NCBI RefSeq assembly: GCF_008795955.1
Contig: NZ_VMHN01000005.1
Span: forward strand, 1-64,000
DNA from: Marinobacter denitrificans
GTDB taxonomy: Bacteria; Pseudomonadota; Gammaproteobacteria; Pseudomonadales; Oleiphilaceae
Direction: 5' to 3'
DNA: 64,000 bases
The notes beneath the pieces were generated by a model. The model did no database searches. It saw only the letters and a program-made list of their open reading frames with translations, and was not told the origin of the DNA. Position 1 is the stretch's first letter. Every line of letters starts with the position of its first letter. Shown one piece after another: positions 17,520 to 27,067 of this stretch. The translations under genes were made by a program, and so were the position numbers.

Positions 17520-18671
17520 ATGACCAGCGTTGTTGATAAAGAAGAACTCGAGATGTTCCGGGAGTCCGTCATCAAGGCCCTGGAAACCGAGGTAACTCCC
17601 CATTACGAAGCCTGGGAAAAATCCGGCATCGTACCCCGGGAACTCTGGAACACCCTGGGCAACGCCGGCATGCTGTGCGTCGACGTCCCGGAAGATTGGG
17701 GCGGCTGCGGCGCGCCCTTCCAGTACTCCGTTGTAGTGGGTGAAGAAATGGCCCGCATGGGTTTCGGCGCCCTGTCCACCAACGTCATGGTGCACTCCGA
17801 CATCGTCGCCCCCTACCTCAGCCACATCGGCAACGAGGAACAGCGCCAGCACTGGCTGCCGAAAATGGTCTCCGGCGAAGCCGTCGGCGCCATCGCCATG
17901 ACCGAACCCGGCGCCGGAAGCGATCTCCAGGCCATCCGCACCAGTGCCGTCAAAGACGGCGACGACTACATCCTCAACGGCTCCAAGACCTTCATCACCA
18001 ACGGCCAACACGCCGACATGGTCATCGTCGCCGCCAAAACCGACCCTAAAGCGGGCGCACGAGGCATCAGCCTGTTCCTGGTAGATACCTCGTTGCCGGG
18101 CTACAGCAAAGGCCGCAACCTCGACAAAATCGGCCAGCACTCCGGCGATACCTCGGAACTCTTCTTCTCCGACATGCGCATCCCCGCCTCGGCACTGCTG
18201 GGCGAAGAAGGACAGGGCTTCATGTACCTGATGCGTGAATTGCCACGCGAACGCCTGGTCATAGGCGCTCTCGGCGTCGCCGCCGCCCGCGGCGCCCTGG
18301 ACCTGACCATCGCCTACTCCCAGGAACGGGAACTGTTCGGCCAGAAACTGGCCCAACTGCAAAACACCCGCTTCGAAATCGCCCGCATGGAAACCGACTG
18401 CCGCGTGAACCGCGCCTTCGTCGACGAATGCATTGCCCTGTACGAAAAAGGCGAACTCGACGCTCCGACGGCTTCCATGGCCAAGTACAGCGCCACGGAA
18501 ATGCAGTGCCGGGTAGCGGATGGTTGTCTGCAGTTGTTCGGTGGCTACGGTTACACCAGCGAATACCCGATTTCCAGAGCGTTTATCGATGCGAGGGTAC
18601 AAAGAATCTACGGCGGTACATCCGAGGTGATGAAAGAAATCATCGCGAGGTCTGTTCTAGGCAAAGCGTGA
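17520..18671 (+). CDS. Acyl-CoA dehydrogenase
   Basis: A 383-residue FAD enzyme that introduces the alpha-beta double bond into an acyl-CoA. It has the AMTEPGAGSDL stretch, ITNG near the flavin, and RIYGGTSEV at the C-terminus with the usual catalytic glutamate near 369. The longer reading frame begins at a GTG nine codons earlier. The ATG at 17520 is preferred because GTGGAGG lies just upstream of it and homologues begin near here. It sits between an SDR and a thiolase, so the three cover dehydrogenation, hydroxyacyl oxidation and thiolysis; a dedicated hydratase is absent from this cluster. Confidence 0.9.
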   Translation: MTSVVDKEELEMFRESVIKALETEVTPHYEAWEKSGIVPRELWNTLGNAGMLCVDVPEDWGGCGAPFQYSVVVGEEMARMGFGALSTNVMVHSDIVAPYLSHIGNEEQRQHWLPKMVSGEAVGAIAMTEPGAGSDLQAIRTSAVKDGDDYILNGSKTFITNGQHADMVIVAAKTDPKAGARGISLFLVDTSLPGYSKGRNLDKIGQHSGDTSELFFSDMRIPASALLGEEGQGFMYLMRELPRERLVIGALGVAAARGALDLTIAYSQERELFGQKLAQLQNTRFEIARMETDCRVNRAFVDECIALYEKGELDAPTASMAKYSATEMQCRVADGCLQLFGGYGYTSEYPISRAFIDARVQRIYGGTSEVMKEIIARSVLGKA

Positions 18672-18714
18672 ACACAATCCTGAATCAGACCAGGAGATAA
18701 CTCACAAGCCGGAA

Positions 18715-18822
18715 GCTGGGTGGCGTCCCTCCCCTCCGGGACAGTAAAAAACAGGGATGTTTTTTACGAGCCTACATGGACGTATTAACGGCGTGTCCCG
18801 GAGGGGAGGGGCGTCACCCAGC
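18715..18822 (+). repeat. Long inverted-repeat element 4 with two CANGGA hairpins
   Basis: Arms of 29 bp (18715-18743 and 18794-18822) pair with two G-U-compatible mismatches. The 50-base core matches element 1 throughout: a 10-bp GTAAAAAACA hairpin (GGA at 18755-18757) and a second hairpin with GGA at 18778-18780, 23 bases on. It lies between the acyl-CoA dehydrogenase and thiolase genes and is in the sense orientation of their transcript. Confidence 0.85.
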
Positions 18823-18867
18823 CAACTCCCGAGCTAGCAGTCTTACCGAACAAAGAGGGCACGAAAA

Positions 18868-20049
18868 ATGTCAAACACAGAAGTAGTCATAGCAGGCTCC
18901 GCCCGAACCCCCATGGGTGGAATGATGGGCGACCTCAGCACCGTGCGTTCCCCGGACCTGGGCGCCACCTCCATCAAGGCAGCCATCGAAAGAAGCGGCC
19001 TGCAACCCGCTGACATCCAGGAAGTCATCATGGGCTGCGTACTGCCCGGCGGCCTCGGCCAGGCACCCGCGAGACAGGCCTCCCGCGCCTCCGGCATCCC
19101 GGATTCAACAGGCTGCACCACCATCAACAAAATGTGCGGCTCCGGCATGCAAGCCGTCATCATGGCCCACGACCAGATCAAAGCCGGCACCAACAACATC
19201 ATGATTGCCGGCGGCATGGAAAACATGAGCCAGGCGCCTTATCTGCTGCCCAAAGCCCGCGCCGGTTATCGCATGGGCCACGGCCAGGTCATGGACTCCA
19301 TGTTCCTCGACGGCCTTGAAGACGCCTACGAAGGCGGCCTCATGGGCGTATTCGCCCAGCGCACCGCCGACAAGTTCGACATCAGCCGCGAAGCCATGGA
19401 CAACTTCGCCATCGCCTCCCTCGAGCGCTCCCTGGCGGCCATCAAGAACGGCGGCTTCGCCGACGAAATCACCCCCGTGACCGTCTCCGGTCGTGGCGGC
19501 GACACCGTTGTCGATACCGACGAACAACCCGGCAAAGCCAAACCCGAAAAAATCCCCCAGTTGAAGCCGGCCTTCGCCAAAGACGGCTCCGTGACCGCCG
19601 CCAACTCCAGCTCCATCAGCGACGGCGCCTCCGCCATGGTACTGGCCAGCCGCGAAGAAGCGGAAAAACGTGGCCTCACACCCCAGGCCCGCATTGTGGC
19701 CCACGCCACCCATGCCCGCCTGCCGGCCGAGTTCACACTCGCGCCCATCGGTGCCATCGAAAAAGTACTGAAAAAAGCCGGCTGGAGCCGCGACGACGTC
19801 GACCTGTTCGAGATCAACGAAGCCTTCGCGGTGGTCACCCTGGCGGCCATCAACGAACTCGGGCTCGACCCCGACAAGGTCAACGTCCACGGCGGCGCCT
19901 GTGCCCTGGGTCACCCCATCGGCTCCTCCGGTTCACGCATCATGGTCACCCTGATCAACGCCCTGAAACAGCGTGGCCTCAAGCGCGGTGTGGCATCCCT
20001 GTGCATTGGTGGCGGGGAAGGTACTGCGGTAGCGATCGAACTGCTGTAA
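18868..20049 (+). CDS. Acetyl-CoA acetyltransferase (thiolase)
   Basis: A 393-residue thiolase II type enzyme that cleaves 3-ketoacyl-CoA or condenses two acetyl-CoA. The acylated cysteine is Cys90 in NKMCGSGMQ, and the other catalytic residues are His349 in GHPIGSSG and Cys379 in CIGGGEG. Length and motifs are canonical for AtoB/PhaA-like biosynthetic-type thiolases. The position at the end of a beta-oxidation-like cluster suggests degradation. It is convergent with the AraC-type regulator gene 12 bases downstream. Confidence 0.93.
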   Translation: MSNTEVVIAGSARTPMGGMMGDLSTVRSPDLGATSIKAAIERSGLQPADIQEVIMGCVLPGGLGQAPARQASRASGIPDSTGCTTINKMCGSGMQAVIMAHDQIKAGTNNIMIAGGMENMSQAPYLLPKARAGYRMGHGQVMDSMFLDGLEDAYEGGLMGVFAQRTADKFDISREAMDNFAIASLERSLAAIKNGGFADEITPVTVSGRGGDTVVDTDEQPGKAKPEKIPQLKPAFAKDGSVTAANSSSISDGASAMVLASREEAEKRGLTPQARIVAHATHARLPAEFTLAPIGAIEKVLKKAGWSRDDVDLFEINEAFAVVTLAAINELGLDPDKVNVHGGACALGHPIGSSGSRIMVTLINALKQRGLKRGVASLCIGGGEGTAVAIELL

Positions 20050-20061
20050 TCGCAGAGGGAA

Positions 20062-21066
20062 CTACTGGTCCTGCTTGCGGTAGGCCAGTGGGCTGAGCCC
20101 GGTCCAGTGCTTGAAAGCACGGGAAAAAGCGCCGGGCTCGGCAAACCCCAGCTGTGACGAAATCTCCGACACCGTCAGGTTCTGCCGCGTGAGCATGATC
20201 ACCGCCTGATCCCGCCGCAGGTTGTCCTTGATCTTCTGGTACGAACTTCCTTCCGCCTTCAGTTTCCGCGACAGGGTATAGGCTGTCATGTGCAGTTGCT
20301 CGGCCATCTGCTCCTGGGTGGGTAACCGCTCGTCTTCGACATTCTCTAGAATCTGCCGTACCCGGGTGGTGAGGCTGTCGTCCTCATCGGTCCAGATCAG
20401 CAGGTTGCGAGGCGACTGTGCGATAAATTCGTCCAGCTCTGCCGGCGTTCGTGTGACCGGCATGTCCAGGTAGTTGTGGCTGAAGAACAGGCTGTTGCGG
20501 TCGCGATTAAAGAAACACTGGCAGGGAAACACAAAGCGGTATTCATCAAAGTGGTGGGGCAGCGCGTGCTGAAAGGTGGCGTGGCTCAGCACGATCTTGC
20601 GGCCAATCAGCCAGCCCACCAGGCGGTGCCATACCAGTAACAGCCACTCCACCAGAAAATTGTCCGGGTCCAGCTCGGGGTGGCGATGGGTGATGCTGAG
20701 CTCCACTTCTTCGCCTCGGGTGTCCAGCTCGATCACGATGTCGTCGGAGAATAAGCGGTAACAGCGAATGCTCTGGCGGATCACCTCCTCCAGGTTATCG
20801 CTGTGAACCGCAAGCGATCCCATCAGGTGAAAATGCCCGACACGGCAGGGCTGGGTGGTGCGGCCCATGAATTCGTCGTCCAGTTTGCCCCAGACCAGAC
20901 GGAACAGACGTATAAACTGCTCAGTGGGCACCCGCGCCCGAGGTGAGCTAATGAATTCCGGATCGATGCCGTTATTACACAGTAGTTCATCGGAATAGCC
21001 GCCCGCCTTCTCAAGGCCGTACAACACGGCCCTGGCGTAGTGGGAGGAGAAGGTCAGGTGCTTCAT
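20062..21066 (-). CDS. AraC-family transcriptional regulator
   Basis: A 334-residue regulator. The N-terminal two thirds resemble the arabinose-binding-like domain found in OruR/ArgR-type AraC proteins. The C-terminal 95 residues hold two helix-turn-helix motifs (TQEQMAEQLHMTAYTLSRKL and VSEISSQLGFAEPGAFSRAF), ending in the family signature GLSPLAYRK. It is convergent with the acyl-CoA degradation cluster, a common site for its regulator, and divergent from cheV. The ligand is unknown; a fatty-acid or acyl derivative is likely from context only. Confidence 0.9.
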   Translation of the reverse strand: MKHLTFSSHYARAVLYGLEKAGGYSDELLCNNGIDPEFISSPRARVPTEQFIRLFRLVWGKLDDEFMGRTTQPCRVGHFHLMGSLAVHSDNLEEVIRQSIRCYRLFSDDIVIELDTRGEEVELSITHRHPELDPDNFLVEWLLLVWHRLVGWLIGRKIVLSHATFQHALPHHFDEYRFVFPCQCFFNRDRNSLFFSHNYLDMPVTRTPAELDEFIAQSPRNLLIWTDEDDSLTTRVRQILENVEDERLPTQEQMAEQLHMTAYTLSRKLKAEGSSYQKIKDNLRRDQAVIMLTRQNLTVSEISSQLGFAEPGAFSRAFKHWTGLSPLAYRKQDQ

Positions 21067-21182
21067 CGGGCGTTCATCTCGGGTGAGGCTGGCGGCTGCA
21101 AAATCTTACAATTTCAGAGAGGCCGACGTGTTATTGTCGGCGTCATATATTTTTCGCAAAGTTCGAGACAGGTTACAAGGTT

Positions 21183-22067
21183 ATGGCCGAGGGCACCAAG
21201 CACCCCCAGAAACTGTTGCTGTTCTATCTGACCAGTCACCGGCCTTTTGGCCTGGGTACTCTGAAAATTCGCGAAATCATGCCGTTTGTTCCGTTGACCA
21301 AGCTGCCACATAGCCATTCGGCGGTCGTTGGCACCATGAGTTTCCGTGGCTCGGCGGTGCCGGTGATCGACATGGCGGCGGCAGTGGGGTCGCCACCGCT
21401 GACCGCGGAAGAGCGCAAGACAGCTTCCATCATCGTGACCGATATTCAGCGCAAGGAAATCGGCTTTCTGGTGCGAAGCGTGCGGAAAATCGTCGAGACG
21501 GACTGGAAGGATGTGATGTCACCGCCCCAGAGCCTGGGCGACCGGGCTTTCATTACCGGCCTGGTGAACATCGAGGACGAGATTGTCCAGTTACTGGATG
21601 TGGAGCTGCTGCTGGCGCGGGTGTATCCGGAATCCGTCAATCCCCGTGAAGTGGTGCTGACCGATGTGCAGCGGGAAACCCTGAAAGGCCTGAACATCCT
21701 GCTGGTGGACGACTCCCAGGTGGCACGCAAGCAGTTGTCCGATGCGCTGGACAGCAAGGACGTTACCTATTTCGTGACCACCAACGGCCAGGATGCGCTG
21801 GACCTGATGATCAACGCCAATAACGATGGCAAGCCTATTGATATCCTGGTGAGTGACATCGAGATGCCGGGGCTGGACGGTTACGAGCTGACCTTCAATG
21901 TCAGGGACAGCAGTTCCCTCCGGCAGCCCTACATTATTCTACATACCTCGCTGAACAGCGAAATGAGCGTGAGCTACGCCAAACAGGTGGGGGCAGACGA
22001 AGCCCTGACCAAGTTTGATGCCGAAGAGCTGCTGCACGCGATCCTGCGCGGTGCAGAGCGCGACTAG
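21183..22067 (+). CDS. cheV: Chemotaxis protein CheV (CheW-like plus receiver domain)
   Basis: A 294-residue two-domain signalling protein. A CheW-like coupling domain covers about residues 10-150. A receiver domain covers 168-290, with acidic pair Asp-Asp in LLVDDSQVARKQL, the phosphorylated aspartate in ILVSDIEMPG, the switch threonine in LHTS and the lysine in LTKFDAEEL. CheV proteins link chemoreceptors to the kinase CheA and are tuned by phosphorylation. The gene stands alone, away from any flagellar or che cluster in the window. An AAGG ribosome-binding site precedes the ATG. It converges on the GntR gene with only nine bases between stop codons. Confidence 0.92.
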   Translation: MAEGTKHPQKLLLFYLTSHRPFGLGTLKIREIMPFVPLTKLPHSHSAVVGTMSFRGSAVPVIDMAAAVGSPPLTAEERKTASIIVTDIQRKEIGFLVRSVRKIVETDWKDVMSPPQSLGDRAFITGLVNIEDEIVQLLDVELLLARVYPESVNPREVVLTDVQRETLKGLNILLVDDSQVARKQLSDALDSKDVTYFVTTNGQDALDLMINANNDGKPIDILVSDIEMPGLDGYELTFNVRDSSSLRQPYIILHTSLNSEMSVSYAKQVGADEALTKFDAEELLHAILRGAERD

Positions 22068-22076
22068 AGAGCGCAA

Positions 22077-22850
22077 CTAGCTCGTCGGACTGCTCCGGCG
22101 CAGGGATCGTTCCATCCTCCGGTTACTTTCGTGTTGTTCGGATAACACATTCTGTGCGTACTGGATGTGCTGCCCGGCGAAATGCCGGGCGTCGTCCGCG
22201 CGCCCTTCAATAATCGCTTCGAACAGCAGCCGATGCTGTTCCATCAATTCGCTCCGGGTCTGCTTTTCCCGGGCGTACATGCTGCCGATAGTGTTGACTA
22301 CGTTGGTTTTCAGCAGGCTGAACAGCCCCCGAATAGTGTGGAGAAGAATGACGTTGTGGCTGGCTTCGGCGATGGCCAGGTGAAAGCGGGCGTCGGCAGC
22401 TCCCTCCTCGCTCAGGTCACTGCTGCTGTCCGAGGCGTAACAGGCCTGCAGGGTTTCGTAGGCGGTTTTCAGGTGCGCCTTGTCCACCGCCGTTGCCCGG
22501 AGCGCGGCGTAATAGGCGCAGTCTGCTTCCAGGGTGCGGCGGTATTCCAGCAAATCCCGCTGGGCGTCCGGGCGCCCTTCCAGCAGGGCGATCAAAGGAT
22601 CGGTAAAGCTCGATCCCAGTGATTCCGCCACATAGTGGCCGCCACCCTGGCGGCTGACCAGCAGGCCTTTGGCCGCCAGCCTTTGAACGGCTTCCCGCAA
22701 TGACGGGCGCGACACCCCGAACCGTTCAGCAAGGGTACGCTCAGCCGGAAGCCGCTCCCCGGGCTGCAGGGTGCCCTCCAGAATCATGTTTTCCAGCTCT
22801 TCTACAATGCTGTCTGCGAGACGTTTTGGTGCAATTTTCCCGATACTCAT
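22077..22850 (-). CDS. GntR/FadR-family regulator of D-lactate utilisation
   Basis: A 257-residue regulator with an N-terminal winged helix-turn-helix (ERTLAERFGVSRPSLREAVQRL near 38-59) and a C-terminal helical FCD ligand-binding domain. It is divergent from a D-lactate dehydrogenase gene. Two sites of the AATTGGT-NNN-ACCAATT type, the known operator form of PdhR/LldR proteins, lie between the two genes. The arrangement points to an LldR-like repressor that senses lactate or a related hydroxy acid and also controls itself, since one site is 11 bases from its own start. Confidence 0.88.
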   Translation of the reverse strand: MSIGKIAPKRLADSIVEELENMILEGTLQPGERLPAERTLAERFGVSRPSLREAVQRLAAKGLLVSRQGGGHYVAESLGSSFTDPLIALLEGRPDAQRDLLEYRRTLEADCAYYAALRATAVDKAHLKTAYETLQACYASDSSSDLSEEGAADARFHLAIAEASHNVILLHTIRGLFSLLKTNVVNTIGSMYAREKQTRSELMEQHRLLFEAIIEGRADDARHFAGQHIQYAQNVLSEQHESNRRMERSLRRSSPTS

Positions 22851-22860
22851 TGCGTTCCCG

Positions 22861-22877
22861 ATGTGGTCTTACCAATT
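22861..22877. promoter_or_regulatory. GntR-type operator near the regulator start
   Basis: ATGTGGT, three bases and ACCAATT resemble the AATTGGT-NNN-ACCAATT operator with a perfect right half. It lies 11 bases upstream of the GntR gene, consistent with autoregulation. Confidence 0.6.
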
Positions 22878-22999
22878 TTCAATTATGACGAACAGCCCGG
22901 TGAATGGAATACCTGATATCCGGGAACGAGACTATTGTCTAGATATTATTCTTTGAAGTTGTCGCAGAATTTCCCTATCTTATTACCCCAGACAGTATA

Positions 23000-23016
23000 A
23001 ATTGGTATGACCAATT
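23000..23016. promoter_or_regulatory. Perfect GntR-type operator before the D-lactate dehydrogenase gene
   Basis: AATTGGT-ATG-ACCAATT is a flawless 17-bp dyad of the PdhR/LldR class. The ATG at its centre (23007) opens the longest reading frame of the downstream gene. A start inside the operator with no ribosome-binding site is unlikely, so the site probably sits in the promoter or leader. Confidence 0.78.
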
Positions 23017-23054
23017 ATCCAAAACTTCTGATGGGCAACGCCCAGAGGTATCTG

Positions 23055-25859
23055 ATGTCACCTGACGTCATCGCGGCAATAAAAGAGCTGGTTCCGGCTG
23101 CGCGGGTTTACGATGACCCTCTGTCGACCCTGGCTTACGGTACCGATGCCAGCTTTTACAGGCTGATTCCTGGCGTTGTGGTGAAAGTGGAAAGCGAAGA
23201 GGAAGTGGTCAGCCTGCTGGCCATCGCCCGACGCTTCTCCGCCCCGGTGACGTTCCGGGCCGCCGGCACGAGTTTGTCTGGGCAGGCCATCAGCGACTCC
23301 ATTCTGCTGGTGCTGGGTGACCAGTGGAAAGACCACGAGATTCGCAATGAAGGCCGGCAGATCCGCCTGCAGCCGGGCATTATTGGTGCTCAGGCCAACG
23401 CCTGGCTGGCGCCTTATGGCTACAAGATAGGCCCGGACCCCGCCTCCATCAATGCCTGCAAAATAGGCGGGATAGTGGCCAACAACGCCAGTGGCATGTG
23501 TTGTGGTACAGCCCAGAACACTTACCATACCCTGGCCAGCATGCGGCTTGTTCTGGCGGACGGCGCGGTGGTGGATACCGAGGACTTCGCAAGCGTTAAA
23601 GTGTTTCGCAGCAGCCACGCCCCGTTGTTGGCAGAGCTGGAGCAGTTGGCGGCGGAGACCCGGGCCAATACCGAGCTTGCGGACCGTATCCGCCACAAAT
23701 ACCGGCTTAAAAATACCACCGGCCTGTCGCTCAACGCCCTGGTGGACTACAGCGATCCGCTGGATATCCTCACGCACCTTATGGTGGGCTCCGAGGGTAC
23801 TCTCGGGTTTGTCAGTTCGGTTACCTACAACACGGTGCCGGATTACCCCAACAAGGCCACTGCGTTGCTGGTATTCACCAATGCAGACAGCTGCTGCCGT
23901 GCGGCTGCGTTGTTGCGTTCGCAGCCGGTTGCTGCTGTGGAGCTGCTTGACCGGCGAAGCCTGCGCTCGGTACAGGACAAACCCGGCCTGCCGGGTTGGA
24001 TACACGGCTTGTCGGAGGATGCCTGCGCCCTGTTGATCGAAACAAGGGCGCCGGATGCCACCATCCTGCAGGAGCAACTGGTGCAGGTCCGGGCCGCCCT
24101 GGCTGAGTTCCCGGTAGAAGAAAAGGTGGATTTCACCACTGACCCAAAGGTGTCTGACCTGTTGTGGGCCATACGCAAGGGTACCTTTCCCGCAGTGGGC
24201 GCAGTGCGGCCAACCGGTACCACGGTTATCATCGAAGATGTCACTTTTCCCCTTGATCAACTGGCCGAGGGCGTCAAGAGACTGCAGGCGCTGTTTGTCA
24301 AACACGCCTACGACAACGCCATCATCTTTGGCCACGCCCTGGAAGGAAACCTTCACTTCGTGTTTCCCCAGGGTTTTGACGACCCTGATGAAGTGGCCCG
24401 CTACGACGCCTTCATGAAGGACGTCTCGCAGCTGGTGGCAGTGGAGTTTGGTGGTTCCCTCAAGGCGGAGCACGGCACCGGCCGCAATATGGCGCCGTTT
24501 GTGGAGTTGGAGTGGGGGCACGATGCCTGGGAACTGATGTGGAAGATCAAGGGCCTGCTGGACCCGGAGAATCTGCTCAATCCGGACGTGGTGCTTTCCC
24601 GGGATCCGGATATTCACCTGAAGAACCTGAAGCCGTTGCCCGCCGCCGATCCATTGATCGACAAGTGTATCGAATGTGGTTTCTGCGAACCGGTGTGTCC
24701 ATCGGAAGGGCTGACCCTGTCGCCGCGCCAGCGTATTGTTATCTGGCGGGATATCCAGGCGAAAAAACGGGCCGGCAAGGATACCTCGGAACTGGAAGCG
24801 GCCTACCAGTATCAGGGTATAGATACCTGTGCCGCAACGGGGCTATGCGCCCAGCGTTGCCCGGTGGATATCAACACCGGCGATCTGGTGCGCAAGCTGC
24901 GGGCTCAGAAAACCGGCCACGCCGGAACGGCTGATTGGGTGGCGGAGCATTTTCAAACGGTGCTGCGTGGGACCCGTTTCGTGCTTACCGTGGCCTCTGG
25001 TGTCGAAAAGCTGCTAGGTGCGCCAAGGCTGGCAAAACTCAGTGCGGGGCTGAGCAGAATCTCCGGTCAGCGGCTGCCGCAGTGGGACCCGTCCATGCCC
25101 CAGCCCATCCGTTTTGTGCCGCAGGCTCCGGCAGCGGAAAGCGACGCACCACGAGTGGTTTACCTGCCAGCCTGCGTTTCGCGGGTGATGGGCCCTGCCA
25201 GTGGCGATGCAGAGCAAACCACGTTGTATGACAAAACCCGCCAGTTGCTGGAAAAAGGTGGCTACCAGGTTATTCAGCCCCAGGGGCCCGATACCCTGTG
25301 CTGTGGTCAGCCCTTTGCCTCGAAAGGTTACCCGGAGCAGGCGGACCGCAAGAAATCCGAATTGTTGCAGGCGTTGCTGGCCGCCACCCGTAACGGCAGG
25401 GACCCGGTCTACTGTGATACCAGCCCCTGTACCCTGCAGATCCAGGACGCGGCGCGGGAGTTGGGGATGGACCTGTATGACCCGGTGAAATTCATCCGCG
25501 AGAAGCTGGTGGACCGCCTGGTGTTCAAGCCCGAAGACACATCGATTGCTGTCCACGTTACCTGCAGTACCCAGCATCTGGGCGAGTCACAGGGGCTGAT
25601 CGACATTGCGCGGCGCTGCAGCACCAACGTGGTGATTCCGGAAGACATCCACTGCTGCGCCTTTGCCGGCGACAAAGGATTCAATGTGCCCGAGCTGAAC
25701 AGCCATGCCCTGCGAACTCTGCCACGCCAGGTCGCCGGCTGTACGGAGGGCATCTCCACCAGCCGCACCTGCGAGATCGGCCTCAGCCGCCACGGCGGGA
25801 TCGATTATCACGGGCTGGTTTACCTGGTGGATCGGGTAACGGAAGCTGCGCCTTACTGA
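23055..25859 (+). CDS. FAD- and FeS-dependent D-lactate dehydrogenase
   Basis: A membrane-associated flavoprotein of about 934 residues that should oxidise D-lactate or a similar 2-hydroxy acid and pass electrons to quinone. In order: an FAD-binding domain with RAAGTSLSGQA, an FAD-oxidase C domain ending in GTGRNMAPFVE, two 4Fe-4S motifs (CIECGFCEPVCP near 537-548 and CAATGLCAQRCP near 592-603), and a CCG-domain region (CCGQPF near 749, CCAFAGDKG near 866). The closest relative I recall is the Pseudomonas D-lactate dehydrogenase. The longest frame starts at 23007; 23055 is preferred because AGAGG lies six bases upstream and the N-terminus then matches relatives. It overlaps the mscS-like gene by seven bases at the 3' end. 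Confidence 0.92.
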   Translation: MSPDVIAAIKELVPAARVYDDPLSTLAYGTDASFYRLIPGVVVKVESEEEVVSLLAIARRFSAPVTFRAAGTSLSGQAISDSILLVLGDQWKDHEIRNEGRQIRLQPGIIGAQANAWLAPYGYKIGPDPASINACKIGGIVANNASGMCCGTAQNTYHTLASMRLVLADGAVVDTEDFASVKVFRSSHAPLLAELEQLAAETRANTELADRIRHKYRLKNTTGLSLNALVDYSDPLDILTHLMVGSEGTLGFVSSVTYNTVPDYPNKATALLVFTNADSCCRAAALLRSQPVAAVELLDRRSLRSVQDKPGLPGWIHGLSEDACALLIETRAPDATILQEQLVQVRAALAEFPVEEKVDFTTDPKVSDLLWAIRKGTFPAVGAVRPTGTTVIIEDVTFPLDQLAEGVKRLQALFVKHAYDNAIIFGHALEGNLHFVFPQGFDDPDEVARYDAFMKDVSQLVAVEFGGSLKAEHGTGRNMAPFVELEWGHDAWELMWKIKGLLDPENLLNPDVVLSRDPDIHLKNLKPLPAADPLIDKCIECGFCEPVCPSEGLTLSPRQRIVIWRDIQAKKRAGKDTSELEAAYQYQGIDTCAATGLCAQRCPVDINTGDLVRKLRAQKTGHAGTADWVAEHFQTVLRGTRFVLTVASGVEKLLGAPRLAKLSAGLSRISGQRLPQWDPSMPQPIRFVPQAPAAESDAPRVVYLPACVSRVMGPASGDAEQTTLYDKTRQLLEKGGYQVIQPQGPDTLCCGQPFASKGYPEQADRKKSELLQALLAATRNGRDPVYCDTSPCTLQIQDAARELGMDLYDPVKFIREKLVDRLVFKPEDTSIAVHVTCSTQHLGESQGLIDIARRCSTNVVIPEDIHCCAFAGDKGFNVPELNSHALRTLPRQVAGCTEGISTSRTCEIGLSRHGGIDYHGLVYLVDRVTEAAPY

Positions 25860-26926
25860 TCGGGTTGCTCTACCAGCCTTGCGCGAACGCGGGGCAGTTG
25901 GTCCGGGAACTGCTCCTGAATGAAGGTGATCATGCCTTCGCGAATGGCGCAACGAAGATCCCACAGTCCGGAAGAGTCTTTGGCGCTCATCAACAGGCGA
26001 ACCTCGATGTTGGTGTCGCCGGCGTCGGTAACCTGGACGGTGGCGGTGTGGCCATTCCACTGCGGTGCCCGCTGTAGCAGGCGGTTGAATTCAGTTCGCA
26101 GTGGTTCAATAGGCATGGAATAGTCCACGTGAATAAACACCGGCCCCGTCAGTTCGGTGTCGTTTCTCGACCAGTTCTGGAACGGATTCTCGATAAACCA
26201 CTGCAGGGGCACCACCAACCGCCTCAGGTCCCAGACCCTCAGCACCACGTAGGTGGCGGTTACTTCCTCCACCCAGCACCACTCGCCCTGCACGTGCAGT
26301 ACGTCGTCGATGCGGAAAGGCTGGGTCAGGGCGATCTGCATGCCTGCCAGCAGATTGCTGAGCACCGGTTTGGCGGCAAAGCCGAGGATGATGCCGCCAA
26401 TGCCGGCCGAGGCCAGCAGGCTGCCGCCCAGGTGGCGAACCGGTTCGAAGGTCATCAGAGCAACACCCAGCCCCAGGATGACGATAAGAATGTTCAGCAC
26501 CCTCACCAGGAAACGTGTCTGGGTTTCCACCTTGCGGGCACGTTTCCATTGCCCCTCCAACACCGGGTTCATAGCGACAATCACATTGCCGATGGCGGAT
26601 GTGCACCGGACCAGTGCCCAGGTGACCGCGATAATCAACAACAGGGTCGCCATGTGTTGGATGTGGCTCAGCAACGGCAGGTCGGAAGGGGCGGTTTCCA
26701 GAACGCCGTTGAGGACCAGTAACGCAATGACAATCCCCAGCGCTGTGGACGAAGCGTCCAGGAAAAGGCGGGGAACCGTCTTGCTGCGGGTCAGTCGTTG
26801 AATGACCGCTAACACACCCCTGTAAGCGAGGAAGGTGAAAACAACGGACAGTACAGCGGTAATGCCGGGGCGGAACCAGTCCTGGAGGACGGCCTGCATC
26901 ACGTTCAGGGCTTCAAAATCATTCAT
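25853..26926 (-). CDS. MscS-family mechanosensitive channel
   Basis: A protein of about 357 residues with several N-terminal membrane segments (about 15-35, 55-75, 88-108, 132-155), then a pore helix rich in glycine and alanine (SLLASAGIGGIILGFAAKPVLSNLLAG). The MscS beta-domain follows, with QPFRIDDVLHVQGEWCWVEEV. It should open under membrane tension to release solutes during osmotic downshift. A TTG at 26932 also opens the frame; the ATG at 26926 is taken as the more usual start. It is convergent with and overlaps the D-lactate dehydrogenase gene by seven bases. Confidence 0.9.
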   Translation of the reverse strand: MNDFEALNVMQAVLQDWFRPGITAVLSVVFTFLAYRGVLAVIQRLTRSKTVPRLFLDASSTALGIVIALLVLNGVLETAPSDLPLLSHIQHMATLLLIIAVTWALVRCTSAIGNVIVAMNPVLEGQWKRARKVETQTRFLVRVLNILIVILGLGVALMTFEPVRHLGGSLLASAGIGGIILGFAAKPVLSNLLAGMQIALTQPFRIDDVLHVQGEWCWVEEVTATYVVLRVWDLRRLVVPLQWFIENPFQNWSRNDTELTGPVFIHVDYSMPIEPLRTEFNRLLQRAPQWNGHTATVQVTDAGDTNIEVRLLMSAKDSSGLWDLRCAIREGMITFIQEQFPDQLPRVRARLVEQPDQ

Positions 26927-27067
26927 TGGCAACCGACGTTGAATCAGCAGGTGTATCAGCTTTTTACTGTGGTCAGTTTAAACCGCTTTTTAACCTCGTG
27001 ATATGGTTGCGACCCGATCACTGGCACTAAACTGAATTTATGAAACGTCCTGGTTGAGGAAGACTGT

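Noticed and set aside
23058..24617. 519-codon minus-strand frame antisense to the D-lactate dehydrogenase gene
   Set aside because: Shadow of a strongly conserved gene; no start signal or recognisable motif.
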